This document shows positions 16,256 to 24,516 of a DNA stretch of 64,000 nucleotides, piece after piece. The position numbers and the translations under genes were made by a program. The notes under the pieces are model-generated. The model made no database searches. It was not told where the DNA came from and saw nothing but the letters and a program-made list of their open reading frames with translations. Location of the stretch: the NCBI RefSeq assembly GCF_026626335.1, contig NZ_JAPNTZ010000020.1:62001-126000 (forward strand). The letters are read 5' to 3'. This stretch comes from Paractinoplanes pyxinae (GTDB lineage Bacteria > Actinomycetota > Actinomycetes > Mycobacteriales > Micromonosporaceae). Position 1 is the stretch's first letter. Each line of letters opens with the position of its first letter.

Positions 16256-17287
16256 GTGACCCGCTACGGACCCATGTTCGGCCCCGACTACACGTTCCTC
16301 GGGGTGCCCGCCTGCGACTGGCAGGACCCGCCCACGTACGCCGACGCCGATGTCGTGATCCTCGGCGCCCCGTTCGACGGCGGCACCTCGCACCGGCCCG
16401 GCGCCCGGTTCGGACCGCAGGTCATCCGGGGTACGGACTACCTTCCGGCCGACGCCTCGCGGCCGCACATGGCGATGCGGGTGGATGCGCTCAGCGGCGA
16501 CCTGACCGTCAAGGACGCCGGCGACCTCGAGGTGTTCAGCGGCGAGATCCAGCGCAGCTGCGACACCATCGAGGACGCCGTAGCCTTCGTCACAGCCCAC
16601 GGCGCGATCCCGCTGATCCTGGGCGGCGACCACACCATCACCTGGCCCGACGTGGCCGGCGTGGCCCGCCACCACGGCGCCGGCAACATCTCGGTCATCC
16701 ACTTCGACGCGCACGCCGACACCGGCGACATCGAGTTCGGCTCGCTCTACGGCCACGGTCAGCCGATGCGCCGGCTGATCGAGTCGGGCGCGGTCCGCGG
16801 CGACCGGTTCCTGCAGCTGGGCTTACGCGGCTACTGGCCCGGGCCGGAGACGCTGGACTGGATGGCCGACCAGGGCATGAACTCGTTCCACATGAGCGAG
16901 ATCGTCGACCGCGGCCTCGACGCCGTGCTCGACCAGGCCTTCACGATCGCGCTCGACGGCTGTGACGGGGTCTTCCTCTCGGTCGACATCGACGTCTGCG
17001 ATCCCGGTCACGCCCCGGGCACCGGCACGCCCGAGCCGGGCGGCTTCACCGCCCGCCAGCTGCTCGACAGCGTCTCGCGGATCTGCCACGAGCTGCCGGT
17101 GGTCGGCATGGACATCGTCGAGGTGTCGCCGCCGTTCGACCACGCCGAGATCACCGCGATGCTGGGCAACCGGGTGGTGCTCGAGGCGCTGTCCGGGATG
17201 GCCCGCCGGCGCAAGGACGGGGACGGGCCGCGCTGGAACCGCGCTACTCCGCTGCTCGAGGGCCGGGGCACCCCGCCGCCGGTGTGA
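16256..17287 (+). CDS. speB: Agmatinase/ureohydrolase family enzyme
   Basis: This 343-residue ureohydrolase has all dinuclear manganese ligands visible: GGDH126T, D151-A-H153-A-D155, and S-x-D244-x-D246-xxDP. It belongs to the arginase/agmatinase fold; length and the N-terminal GAPFDGGTSHRPGARFGP fit agmatinase-like enzymes. Agmatinase yields putrescine and urea, but related actinobacterial enzymes act on guanidino acids or formiminoglutamate, so the substrate is provisional. It starts at GTG 16256. It lies 86 nt upstream of the DUF1684 gene and the ABC importer, which may supply nitrogenous substrate. Confidence 0.8.
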   Translation: MTRYGPMFGPDYTFLGVPACDWQDPPTYADADVVILGAPFDGGTSHRPGARFGPQVIRGTDYLPADASRPHMAMRVDALSGDLTVKDAGDLEVFSGEIQRSCDTIEDAVAFVTAHGAIPLILGGDHTITWPDVAGVARHHGAGNISVIHFDAHADTGDIEFGSLYGHGQPMRRLIESGAVRGDRFLQLGLRGYWPGPETLDWMADQGMNSFHMSEIVDRGLDAVLDQAFTIALDGCDGVFLSVDIDVCDPGHAPGTGTPEPGGFTARQLLDSVSRICHELPVVGMDIVEVSPPFDHAEITAMLGNRVVLEALSGMARRRKDGDGPRWNRATPLLEGRGTPPPV

Positions 17288-17331
17288 CCAGCGTGACCCT
17301 GTCGTAAACCTACCGGAGTTGTAGGGTTGGA

Positions 17332-17363
17332 TCCGGCCGTCACCAAGATCAACTGCGGCCGGA
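17332..17363 (+). promoter_or_regulatory. Leader hairpin overlapping the DUF1684 ribosome site
   Basis: A perfect 8-bp inverted repeat TCCGGCCG (17332-17339) with CGGCCGGA (17356-17363) lies directly before the DUF1684 start. Its 3' arm covers the first bases of the GGAAGGA ribosome-binding site (17361-17367). The hairpin could therefore reduce translation when folded. This is inferred from position; no riboswitch family is recognised. Confidence 0.4.
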
Positions 17364-17373
17364 AGGACCCACC

Positions 17374-18054
17374 ATGAGCTCGGACGAGCACGAAGCCTGG
17401 CGCGAGAGCCGGCGCCGCAAGGTCACCGCCCCCACGGGCAACCTGGCGCTGATCGAGACGCGCTGGGGCGCCGACGACCCCGCGGCCGCTCTGGTCGGCC
17501 AACCGGCCACGGTCACCGCTTCCACGCTCGAGCGCGTCGACCTGCTCAGCGGCTTGAAGCAGTCAGGCGTACGGCTGTGGGACTCCAAGTCGCCGGCCAT
17601 CCAGCACTTCGACGGCATCGACGCGTACCCGTACGACCCGGCCTGGGTCTTCGAGGCGCGCTGGACCGACGCGCCCGACGGCGAGCGCCGGGTGCCGTTC
17701 GAGCACGCCCGCGACGAGGGCCGCACCCGCGACCTGCCCGTGCCGGGCGACCTGCACGTGACGATCGCCGGGCGGGACTACACGCTGCACGCGTTCGACG
17801 ACGACGGCACGCTGCTGCTGGTCTTCGGCGACCCGACGAACGGCCGCGACACGTACGGGGCCGGACGTTTTCTTTTCCCCGAGCGGGAACCCGGCACGGA
17901 TCGGGTGCGGCTCGACTTCAACCGCGCGTTCGTGCCGCCGTGCGGGTTCTCGGCGGCCTTCAACTGTCCGATGCCGCCGCCGCAGAACCGCATCGCGACG
18001 CCGGTCGAGGCCGGCGAAAAGCTTCCGATCTTCACTGACGACTTCGTTGTTTAA
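17374..18054 (+). CDS. DUF1684 domain protein
   Basis: This 226-residue soluble protein is of the DUF1684 family. It has the family's typical end, in which an LDFNRAF segment leads to a Cys/Pro-rich stretch (VPPCGFSAAFNCPMPPPQN) and a GEK motif close to the C terminus. No signal peptide or known catalytic motif is visible, and the biochemical function of the family is not established. The start ATG 17374 follows GGAAGGA. It ends 9 nt before the substrate-binding lipoprotein gene of the ABC importer, so it is probably the first gene of that operon and may act on the imported compound. Confidence 0.85.
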   Translation: MSSDEHEAWRESRRRKVTAPTGNLALIETRWGADDPAAALVGQPATVTASTLERVDLLSGLKQSGVRLWDSKSPAIQHFDGIDAYPYDPAWVFEARWTDAPDGERRVPFEHARDEGRTRDLPVPGDLHVTIAGRDYTLHAFDDDGTLLLVFGDPTNGRDTYGAGRFLFPEREPGTDRVRLDFNRAFVPPCGFSAAFNCPMPPPQNRIATPVEAGEKLPIFTDDFVV

Positions 18055-18063
18055 GGACATATC

Positions 18064-19560
18064 GTGAAAAGACTGCTTCTGGCGGCCACTGCCTTCGGCC
18101 TGGCCGGAGTGCTCGCGGCCTGCGGTGGCGGCTCGTCCTCCGGCGGTGACGGCGGCGGCGCGGCCGCGACCATCCAGGTCGGGTCGGTCTACGAGCCGCA
18201 GAACCTCGACAACACGGCCGGCGGCGGCCAGGGCGTCACCGAGGCGCTGAACGGCAACGTCTACGAGGGCCTGTTCAAACTGACCGACACCGGCACGGTC
18301 GAGCCGCTGCTGGCCCAGGAGCAGAAGGTCTCGGACGACGGCCTCACCTACACCTTCACGCTGCGGCCGGACGTCAAGTTCCACTCGGGTAAGACGCTGA
18401 CTTCGGCCGACGTCAAGGCCAGCATCGAGCGGGTCACCGCCGAGAACTCGAAGTCGGCCCGCAAGAGCAACCTGGCCGTGGTGCAGACGATCACCACGCC
18501 GGACGAGTCGACGGTAGTGGTCAAGCTCAAGCAGCGCTCGATCTCGTTCGTCTACAACCTCTCGTACGTGTGGGTGGTCAACGCCGACGCCAAGGAGCTC
18601 ACCACCAGCGAGGATGGCACCGGCCCGTACAAGCTGGGCGAATGGAAGCGCGGTTCGACGCTGTCGCTGACGAAGTTCGACGGCTACTGGGGCACGGCGG
18701 CCAAGAACGCCGGCGTGGTGTTCCACTACTACGCCGACGCCACTGCGCTCAACAATGCGCTGCTGACCAATGCCGTCGATGTGGTCACGAGCGAACAGAG
18801 CCCCGATGCACTGGCGCAGTTCGACAACAACACCTCGTACAAGGTCAATAACGGCAAGTCGACCACGAAGCTTCTCCTCGCCTTCAACGACAAGGTCGCG
18901 CCGTTCAACAAGGTCGAGGTGCGGCAGGCGATCAGCTCGGCCATCGACGACAAGAAGCTGCTGACCTCGATCTGGGGCGACTACGGCACGCCGATCGGCT
19001 CGATGGTGCCGCCCAGCGACCCCTGGTACGAGGACCTGACCTCGGTCAACGCGTACGACCCGGCGGTGGCCAAGCAGAAGCTGGCCGCGGCCGGTCTGCC
19101 CAACGGCTTCACGTTCACGCTGGACACCCCGAACTACGACCCGCACCCCACCGCGGCCACCTTCATCAAGTCGGAGCTGGCCAAGGTCGGCGTCACGGTG
19201 AACATCAACACGATCACCGCCGACGAGTGGTACACGAAGGTCTATCAGAAGCGGGACTTCCAGGCGACGATGCAGGAGCACGTCAACGACCGCGACGTCG
19301 TCTGGTACGGCGACCCGGACTTCTACTGGGGTTACAGCAACCCGCAGGTCACGAAGGACATCAACGCGGCCGAGCAGGCCAGGACCACCGACGAGCAGAC
19401 CGCCCTGCTCAAGAAGGCCAACCAGACGATCGCCGAGGAGGCGGCCAGCGACTGGCTCTACCTCTACCCGCAGATCGTCGTGGCCTCCTCGAAGCTGTCC
19501 GGCTACCCGGTCAACGGCCTGAACGCCCAGTTCTTCGCGTACGACATCGTGAAGAGCTGA
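18064..19560 (+). CDS. ABC transporter substrate-binding lipoprotein (family 5)
   Basis: This 498-residue extracellular solute-binding protein is of the DppA/OppA/NikA group. It has a lipoprotein signal peptide with lipobox LAAC20, a Gly/Ser linker, then the family-5 domain (characteristic VYEGLFKL near 75 and TYTFTLRPDVKFHSGKTLTSADV near 115). It begins at GTG 18064, with AAGGA upstream. It captures a peptide, opine or metal complex at the membrane surface and passes it to the two permeases encoded next. The pocket does not reveal the ligand. The neighbouring ureohydrolase hints at a guanidino or peptide compound, but this is weak. Confidence 0.92.
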   Translation: MKRLLLAATAFGLAGVLAACGGGSSSGGDGGGAAATIQVGSVYEPQNLDNTAGGGQGVTEALNGNVYEGLFKLTDTGTVEPLLAQEQKVSDDGLTYTFTLRPDVKFHSGKTLTSADVKASIERVTAENSKSARKSNLAVVQTITTPDESTVVVKLKQRSISFVYNLSYVWVVNADAKELTTSEDGTGPYKLGEWKRGSTLSLTKFDGYWGTAAKNAGVVFHYYADATALNNALLTNAVDVVTSEQSPDALAQFDNNTSYKVNNGKSTTKLLLAFNDKVAPFNKVEVRQAISSAIDDKKLLTSIWGDYGTPIGSMVPPSDPWYEDLTSVNAYDPAVAKQKLAAAGLPNGFTFTLDTPNYDPHPTAATFIKSELAKVGVTVNINTITADEWYTKVYQKRDFQATMQEHVNDRDVVWYGDPDFYWGYSNPQVTKDINAAEQARTTDEQTALLKKANQTIAEEAASDWLYLYPQIVVASSKLSGYPVNGLNAQFFAYDIVKS

Positions 19561-19565
19561 CCTCG

Positions 19566-20522
19566 ATGAAGCGCTACCTGCTGCGTAGGACCGCGATCCT
19601 CCTGGCGTCGCTGGTCCTCGCCGCGGTGGTGTTGTTCGTGCTGCTCCGGCTGCTGCCCGGCGATCCCGCCAACGCGCTGCTGCCGGTGGGCGCCACGCCC
19701 GAGCAGATCGAGGCCGCGCGGCGCGAGCTGGGCACGGATGCGTCGCTGCCGGTCCAGTTCCTGCGCTGGCTGGGCGACGCCTTCACGCTCGACCTGGGCC
19801 GGTCGCTGATCAGCACGTTGCCGGTCGGCCCCGAGATCGCCGGCCGGCTGCCGGTCACCGTCCCGGTCACGCTGGCCGCTTTCCTGCTGGCGATCGTGAT
19901 CGCGGTGCCGGTGGGCGCGCTGGCGGCGATCCGGGCCGACCGCTGGTACGGGCCGATCCTCAACGCGGTGGCCCAGTTCGGCATCGCGGTGCCGGCCTTC
20001 TGGATCGGCGTTCTGCTGGTCACGGTGTTCGCGCTGCGCCTGGGCGTGCTGCCGGCCGGCGGCTTCCCGCCCGACGGCTGGGCGCAGCCAGGCCTCGCGA
20101 TCGAGGCGATCGTCCTGCCGGTCGTGACGGTTGCGCTGGTCATGTCGGCTTCGCTGATCAGGTACGTACGGGCGGCGACGCTGGACGTCGTCGGGGCCGA
20201 TTATTTGCGTACGGCGAGAGCCCTCGGCCTGTCCCGGGGCGCAGCACTTCGCCGGCACGGCGTGCGCAACGCGTCGGTCCCGGTCATCGCGGTGCTGGCC
20301 GTCGAGCTGGCCACCACGTTCCTGGGAGCGGTTGTCGTCGAGAGCGTGTTCGCGCTGCCCGGTTTGGGCAGCCTGCTCGTCACCGGCATCCGCCAGCACG
20401 ACTACCCGGTCATCCAGGGCGTCATGCTGGTCAGCACCGCGGCGGTGCTGCTGGTCGGCTTCCTCGGCGACATCGCCCAGCGCCTGATCGACCCCCGCCT
20501 CCTGCAACGGACCGCGTCGTGA
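19566..20522 (+). CDS. ABC transporter permease (DppB type)
   Basis: This 318-residue inner-membrane permease has six predicted helices. The cytoplasmic EAA loop (YLRTARALGLSRGAALRRHGVRNA, near 215-240) contacts the ATPases, and an LPGLG segment follows. The N-terminal helix and the LRLLPGDPANALLP motif are typical of DppB/OppB proteins. It starts 5 nt after the binding-protein stop; a longer frame reading back into that gene is an artefact. Its TGA overlaps the next permease start as GTGA. It forms the import channel together with the DppC-type partner. Confidence 0.92.
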   Translation: MKRYLLRRTAILLASLVLAAVVLFVLLRLLPGDPANALLPVGATPEQIEAARRELGTDASLPVQFLRWLGDAFTLDLGRSLISTLPVGPEIAGRLPVTVPVTLAAFLLAIVIAVPVGALAAIRADRWYGPILNAVAQFGIAVPAFWIGVLLVTVFALRLGVLPAGGFPPDGWAQPGLAIEAIVLPVVTVALVMSASLIRYVRAATLDVVGADYLRTARALGLSRGAALRRHGVRNASVPVIAVLAVELATTFLGAVVVESVFALPGLGSLLVTGIRQHDYPVIQGVMLVSTAAVLLVGFLGDIAQRLIDPRLLQRTAS

Positions 20523-21562
20523 GCCGTCGGCGATCGTTGCATCTGGGCATCGGGCTCACGTTGGTGCTCCTGCTGGCGGCGGCGGTCGTGGTGTCGTATC
20601 TGTGGCTGCCGTTTGCTCCGGACGACACCTCGGGCGGACGCCTCAGCCCGCCCGGGGACGGCCACCTGCTCGGCACCGACAAACTCGGCCGCGACCTGTT
20701 CACGCAGTTGCTGCTGGGCGGCCGGATCGCCTTCGCCACCGGGATCGGCGCGGTCGCCGTCGGCAGCCTGCTCGGCGTCAGCTTCGGCCTGCTGGCCGGC
20801 TTCGCCACCCGCTGGCTCGACGACGCCGCGGCCGTAGCCCTCGACATCCTGATCGCCTTCCCCACCCTGTTGCTCGCCATGATCATCGTGGCCGGCGCCG
20901 GGGCCTCGCTCGGCGCGGCCATCCTCGCCATCGGCATCGGCATGGCCGCGATCGTGGCCCGCCTGACTCGCGTGCTGGTCAAACAGGTGCTGGCCCGCGA
21001 ATACATCACCGCCGCGCGGGTCGCCGGCATCTCGTGGCCGCGCATCGTGGCCAGCCACATCCTGCCCAACATCGCCCCGACGCTGATGGTCAACCTGGCG
21101 CTGCAGGCCGGCCTGGCCGTGCTGGCCGAGGCGAGCCTCTCCTACCTGGGCCTAGGCACGCCGCCGCCCAACGCCTCCTGGGGCCGCATGCTCTTCGAGG
21201 CGCAGGCCACCGCCCTGACGGCCCCCGTGGCTGCGCTCGCCCCCGGGATCGCGCTAGTCGCCCTCGTGATCGGCCTCAACCTGACCGCCGACGGCCTCCG
21301 CGACCTGACCGACCCGACCCGCCGCAGAGCCCGAACCGCCACGTCCCCCGCTTCGTCAACATCCCCCGCCACGACACCCGAGACTGCCGCGACCCCTGCT
21401 TCGGAGCCCGCCGCCGCGACGGCCGCCTCGGCCACGGCCGCCGCCACCGCCACTGCCTCGGCCGCCGCCTCCGCCGCGGAACGGGACATTTCGCCTCGGC
21501 GGGCGGCCGGTGCTGACGGCGTGGCTGAACCGTCCGATCCGACGGGACGGAGTGAGCGATGA
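20519..21562 (+). CDS. ABC transporter permease (DppC type) with low-complexity tail
   Basis: This 347-residue permease has an N-terminal helix, the GTDKLGRDLFTQLLLGGR motif near 50-70, an EAA loop (REYITAARVAGISWPRI near 160-177) and the SYLGLGTPPPNASWG motif near 205. These identify the DppC/OppC partner. Normal family members end near residue 270. Here an extra tail of about 80 residues follows, rich in Ala, Thr, Ser and Glu, without known motif. Start and end both overlap neighbours (GTGA and ATGA), so the tail is real if the frame is intact. It may be a flexible cytoplasmic extension. Confidence 0.9.
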   Translation: MSRRRSLHLGIGLTLVLLLAAAVVVSYLWLPFAPDDTSGGRLSPPGDGHLLGTDKLGRDLFTQLLLGGRIAFATGIGAVAVGSLLGVSFGLLAGFATRWLDDAAAVALDILIAFPTLLLAMIIVAGAGASLGAAILAIGIGMAAIVARLTRVLVKQVLAREYITAARVAGISWPRIVASHILPNIAPTLMVNLALQAGLAVLAEASLSYLGLGTPPPNASWGRMLFEAQATALTAPVAALAPGIALVALVIGLNLTADGLRDLTDPTRRRARTATSPASSTSPATTPETAATPASEPAAATAASATAAATATASAAASAAERDISPRRAAGADGVAEPSDPTGRSER

Positions 21563-22359
21563 GCCTCCTCAGCGTGGACTCGCTCGGCGTGCGGGACCAG
21601 TCGGGGCGGAGCCTGGTCAGTGACGTCTCGTTCGCCGTGGAGCCGGGTGATCGGATCGGGCTGATCGGCGAGTCGGGGTCGGGAAAGTCGTTGACCGCGC
21701 TCGCCGTCATGGGGTTGCTGCCGCCGGGGCTCACCGCCAGCGGCGGGATCGAGCTCGACGGGGTCGACATGATCCGTGCGCCGGAACGGCGGCGTACCGG
21801 GGTTCGCGGGCGGGTCGCCTCGGTGGTCTTTCAGGAACCGTTGACGGCGCTCGACCCGCTGATGACGGCCGGGCGGCAGATCGCCGGGCCGCTGCGCCGC
21901 TTCCAGGGAATGAAGGGCGCGGCGCTCGACGAGGCGGTGCGAGCCGCGCTCGACGAAGTGCGGCTGACCGACACTGATCGGATCGCGCGGGCCTACCCGC
22001 ATCAGCTCTCGGGTGGGCAGCGGCAGCGGGTGGCGATCGCGATGGCGCTCGCCTGCCGGCCGAAGCTGCTGATCGCGGACGAGCCGACCACGGCGCTCGA
22101 CGTGACCGTGCAAGCCGAAATCCTCGACCTGCTCGACCGGCTGGTCGACGTGCACGGCACGGCGCTGCTGTTCATCACGCACGACCTGCCGGTGGTGGCC
22201 CGGGTCGCGCGGCAGGCACACGTGCTGCGGGCCGGGCGGGTCGTCGAGTCCGGGCCGATCACCGAGTTGATCGCGCACCCCACCGACCCGTACACACGAA
22301 CGCTGGTCGACAGCGCCCGCCGCTTCGACGCCGCCCTGAGGGGTGCCCACGATGACTGA
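21559..22359 (+). CDS. ABC transporter ATP-binding protein (DppD type)
   Basis: This 266-residue ATPase has Walker A GESGSGKS (near 35-42), signature LSGGQRQRVAIAMALA (near 151) and Walker B LLIADEPTTALD (near 170), followed by the switch His in FITHDLPVV. The C-terminal PYTRTLV segment is typical of the oligopeptide/dipeptide ATPase pair. It energises import through the two permeases. Its ATG overlaps the upstream stop by four bases, and its end overlaps the next ATPase gene by 8 bases, showing tight coupling. Confidence 0.93.
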   Translation: MSLLSVDSLGVRDQSGRSLVSDVSFAVEPGDRIGLIGESGSGKSLTALAVMGLLPPGLTASGGIELDGVDMIRAPERRRTGVRGRVASVVFQEPLTALDPLMTAGRQIAGPLRRFQGMKGAALDEAVRAALDEVRLTDTDRIARAYPHQLSGGQRQRVAIAMALACRPKLLIADEPTTALDVTVQAEILDLLDRLVDVHGTALLFITHDLPVVARVARQAHVLRAGRVVESGPITELIAHPTDPYTRTLVDSARRFDAALRGAHDD

Positions 22360-23098
22360 GCCGATTCTGCAGGCCGACCAGGTCGGGTTCGCCTATCGCG
22401 GGGGCGTGCCGGTGCTCAGCGAGGTGTCGCTGGCCGTCCACGCCGGGCAGAACGTCGCGCTGGTGGGTGAGTCGGGGGCGGGCAAGACGACGCTGCTGCG
22501 GATCCTGCTCGGGCTGGCCCGGCCGACGAGCGGGGTCGTGCGGTTCGACGGGATGCCGCTGACCCGGGGGCGGCTGCGGTCGTACCGGCGTACGGCCCAA
22601 GCGGTGTTCCAGGACCCGTACTCGTCGCTGGATCCTCGCCACACCGTCGGGCGCATCGTCGCCGAGCCGTTGCGCGGGCTCGGCCTCGGCGCCGACCCGG
22701 TCAAGGTGGCGTCGGCGCTGGACGCGGTCGGCCTGCCCGAGGACGCTGCGAGCCGCTACCCGCACGAGTTCTCCGGCGGCCAGCGTCAGCGGATCGCGAT
22801 CGCCCGCGCCATCGTCGGTGAGCCGCGCCTGCTGCTGGCCGACGAGCCGGTGAGCGCGCTCGACCTGACCACTCGCGTGCGCATCGTCGATCTTCTGGCC
22901 GATTTGCGTACGTCTCATGGCCTCACGATTCTGCTGGTGTCGCACGACCTCGGGGTGGTCGCGGAGCTGTGCGAGCAGACCGCCGTGCTCGAGCGTGGGC
23001 GGCTGGTCGAACAGGGCCCGACGACACAGATTCTGGGTGCGCCCACTCACCCGTACACCCGGAAACTGCTCGCCAGCGTGCCCCGCCTGCCATCGTGA
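22352..23098 (+). CDS. ABC transporter ATP-binding protein (DppF type)
   Basis: This 248-residue second ATPase has Walker A GESGAGKT (near 37-44), the Q-loop with FQDPYSSLDPRHTVG, signature FSGGQRQRIAIARAI and Walker B LLLADEPVSALD. The PYSSLDPR segment marks DppF/OppF-like proteins. I chose ATG 22352, with GAGGGG 8 nt upstream; a GTG at 22343 would add three residues. It pairs with the preceding ATPase to complete a five-component importer (binding protein, two permeases, two ATPases). Confidence 0.92.
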   Translation: MTEPILQADQVGFAYRGGVPVLSEVSLAVHAGQNVALVGESGAGKTTLLRILLGLARPTSGVVRFDGMPLTRGRLRSYRRTAQAVFQDPYSSLDPRHTVGRIVAEPLRGLGLGADPVKVASALDAVGLPEDAASRYPHEFSGGQRQRIAIARAIVGEPRLLLADEPVSALDLTTRVRIVDLLADLRTSHGLTILLVSHDLGVVAELCEQTAVLERGRLVEQGPTTQILGAPTHPYTRKLLASVPRLPS

Positions 23099-23149
23099 CA
23101 ATCTGACGCTGAGTAGCGACCCCACAGCGGCACGGATCGATGCCCATTC

Positions 23150-23174
23150 GGCCTCCGGCGCGACCCCGGAAGCC
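23150..23174 (+). terminator. Possible terminator of the ABC importer operon
   Basis: Nine-base arms (23150-23158 and 23166-23174) pair with a single mismatch around a 7-nt loop, 51 nt past the last stop of the importer operon. No T tract follows. The position supports a transcript end, but the structure is modest. Confidence 0.4.
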
Positions 23175-23288
23175 TCCCTGTGCACCATGTGGCGTTTTCC
23201 GGACGACTTCCGCGCACTTCGACCAGCCTTCGTGATCCACGCAGTTGCGCACTTGTTCCGGCCCTGATCCGTCACGCAGAGTGCCAGC

Positions 23289-23849
23289 ATGTCCCCCGAC
23301 ACCGCCACGACCTTATCGCCCTATCAGAAGATCGCCGCCGAGCTCCGCCACCAGATTTTCACCGGTGGCCTCGCGGTCGGCGCGAAGCTCCCGTCCGAGC
23401 ACACGCTCGCCGGCGCGCATCGCGTCGCCCGCACCACCGTCCAGTCGGCCCTGCGCGTGCTGCGCACCGAGGGCCTGATCTCCTCCCGCAAGGGCGCCGG
23501 CAACTTCGTCACGGCTTTGGCCGTCGTCGACGCCCACCGCTGCCCCGCCCGGGTCGAACTCGATCACCAGCAGGTCGGCTGGCTGAGCCGCCTCCCTCGC
23601 CCGGCCCACGGCCTCGACCGCGTACTGCACTGCGAACTGGAACACCCGCACCCCGGCGCCCACGCCGGCCTGGGCCAGCACGCCGCCGGCATCGGCTGGT
23701 GGGTCCAGTGGTCGCTGGCCGCCACCGAAATCAACGCCATAGCCAACTGCACAGCCATCCGCACCGCCGGCCACGAGGACGACAACCACTGCCTCCTCTA
23801 CCGCGACCACCCCAACCGCCACCTCTTCGGCAGCGACTACTCAGCCTGA
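23289..23849 (+). CDS. GntR-type HTH protein with unassigned C-terminal domain
   Basis: This is a 186-residue protein. Residues 8-75 are a clear GntR winged helix (PYQKIAAELRHQIFTGG, KLPSEHTLA, ARTTVQSALRVLRTEGLI, KGAGNFV). The remaining 110 residues do not look like the usual UTRA or FCD ligand domains. They are His- and Trp-rich, with repeated HP pairs and a WWVQWSLAATEIN segment. It could be a plasmid- or conjugation-type regulator such as those seen in actinomycete accessory regions, but this is inference. The gene stands alone after the ABC operon, and no clear ribosome site precedes ATG 23289. Confidence 0.75.
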   Translation: MSPDTATTLSPYQKIAAELRHQIFTGGLAVGAKLPSEHTLAGAHRVARTTVQSALRVLRTEGLISSRKGAGNFVTALAVVDAHRCPARVELDHQQVGWLSRLPRPAHGLDRVLHCELEHPHPGAHAGLGQHAAGIGWWVQWSLAATEINAIANCTAIRTAGHEDDNHCLLYRDHPNRHLFGSDYSA

Positions 23850-24036
23850 CCGCCCCCACAGCCGTTTCGCCTCGGTCACGCTCCCCGACCCCAACTCCAG
23901 CCGCACAGCCCAACGCCCACCCGACCGCGCGTACCCGCCAGCCGCACGGCCCGACCCCGTTCCCAGCCTCATGTGCACAGGCATCGCCCCAGGCGAGTCC
24001 GTCGGCAGACCCCTGCTCACGGCCTCGCTGCGTCCC

Positions 24037-24516
24037 CTAGCCGGCAACTCGCTTGGTATACCGCCGGCACGGCACGAGGATCGCCCCGCCTTCGTGCTCC
24101 GCCTCGTAGTCGAACGCCCCCGCGTCCGTCCACCCTGACCGCTCGTAGAACCGCCGCGCCCGGGCGTTCCCCGGCACGACCGCCAGCCAGGCGTCCGTGT
24201 GCCCGCCCGCCGCGACCAGCCGTTCGGCCTCCCCCAGCAACACCCCAGCGATCCCCCCGCCCCGAAAGGAAGTGCCGACATAAACCTGCTCGACTTCATC
24301 CCCCGCGACCATCACAAACCCGGCGACAACCCCCTCCACCACCGCAACAGTCGTGTCCGCCACCCGCTCCCCGGCCCGAACCCCGAACGACGCTTCCGTA
24401 CGAGCCCGAACCAACGCTTCCGGCACGTGCCCCAGATGCCCGTCCCGCCATCCCTCAGCCCAAACAGCCGCCACATCATCAACCCGCCCCCGAGGCAACT
24501 CCACGTCAACACCCAC
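24037..24516 (-). CDS. GNAT-family N-acetyltransferase
   Basis: This is a protein of about 159 residues with the GNAT core. The acetyl-CoA loop lies in VYVGTSFRGGGIAGVLLGEAE (near 86-106), and the following strand is WLAVVPGNARARRFYERSGW, the standard motif B and tail. I chose GTG 24516 because GGGAAGG lies 8 nt upstream and the protein then begins at the first conserved strand; the longer frame has no family support. The substrate is unknown; relatives acetylate small amines, antibiotics or protein N termini. It stands alone. Confidence 0.8.
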   Translation of the reverse strand: MGVDVELPRGRVDDVAAVWAEGWRDGHLGHVPEALVRARTEASFGVRAGERVADTTVAVVEGVVAGFVMVAGDEVEQVYVGTSFRGGGIAGVLLGEAERLVAAGGHTDAWLAVVPGNARARRFYERSGWTDAGAFDYEAEHEGGAILVPCRRYTKRVAG

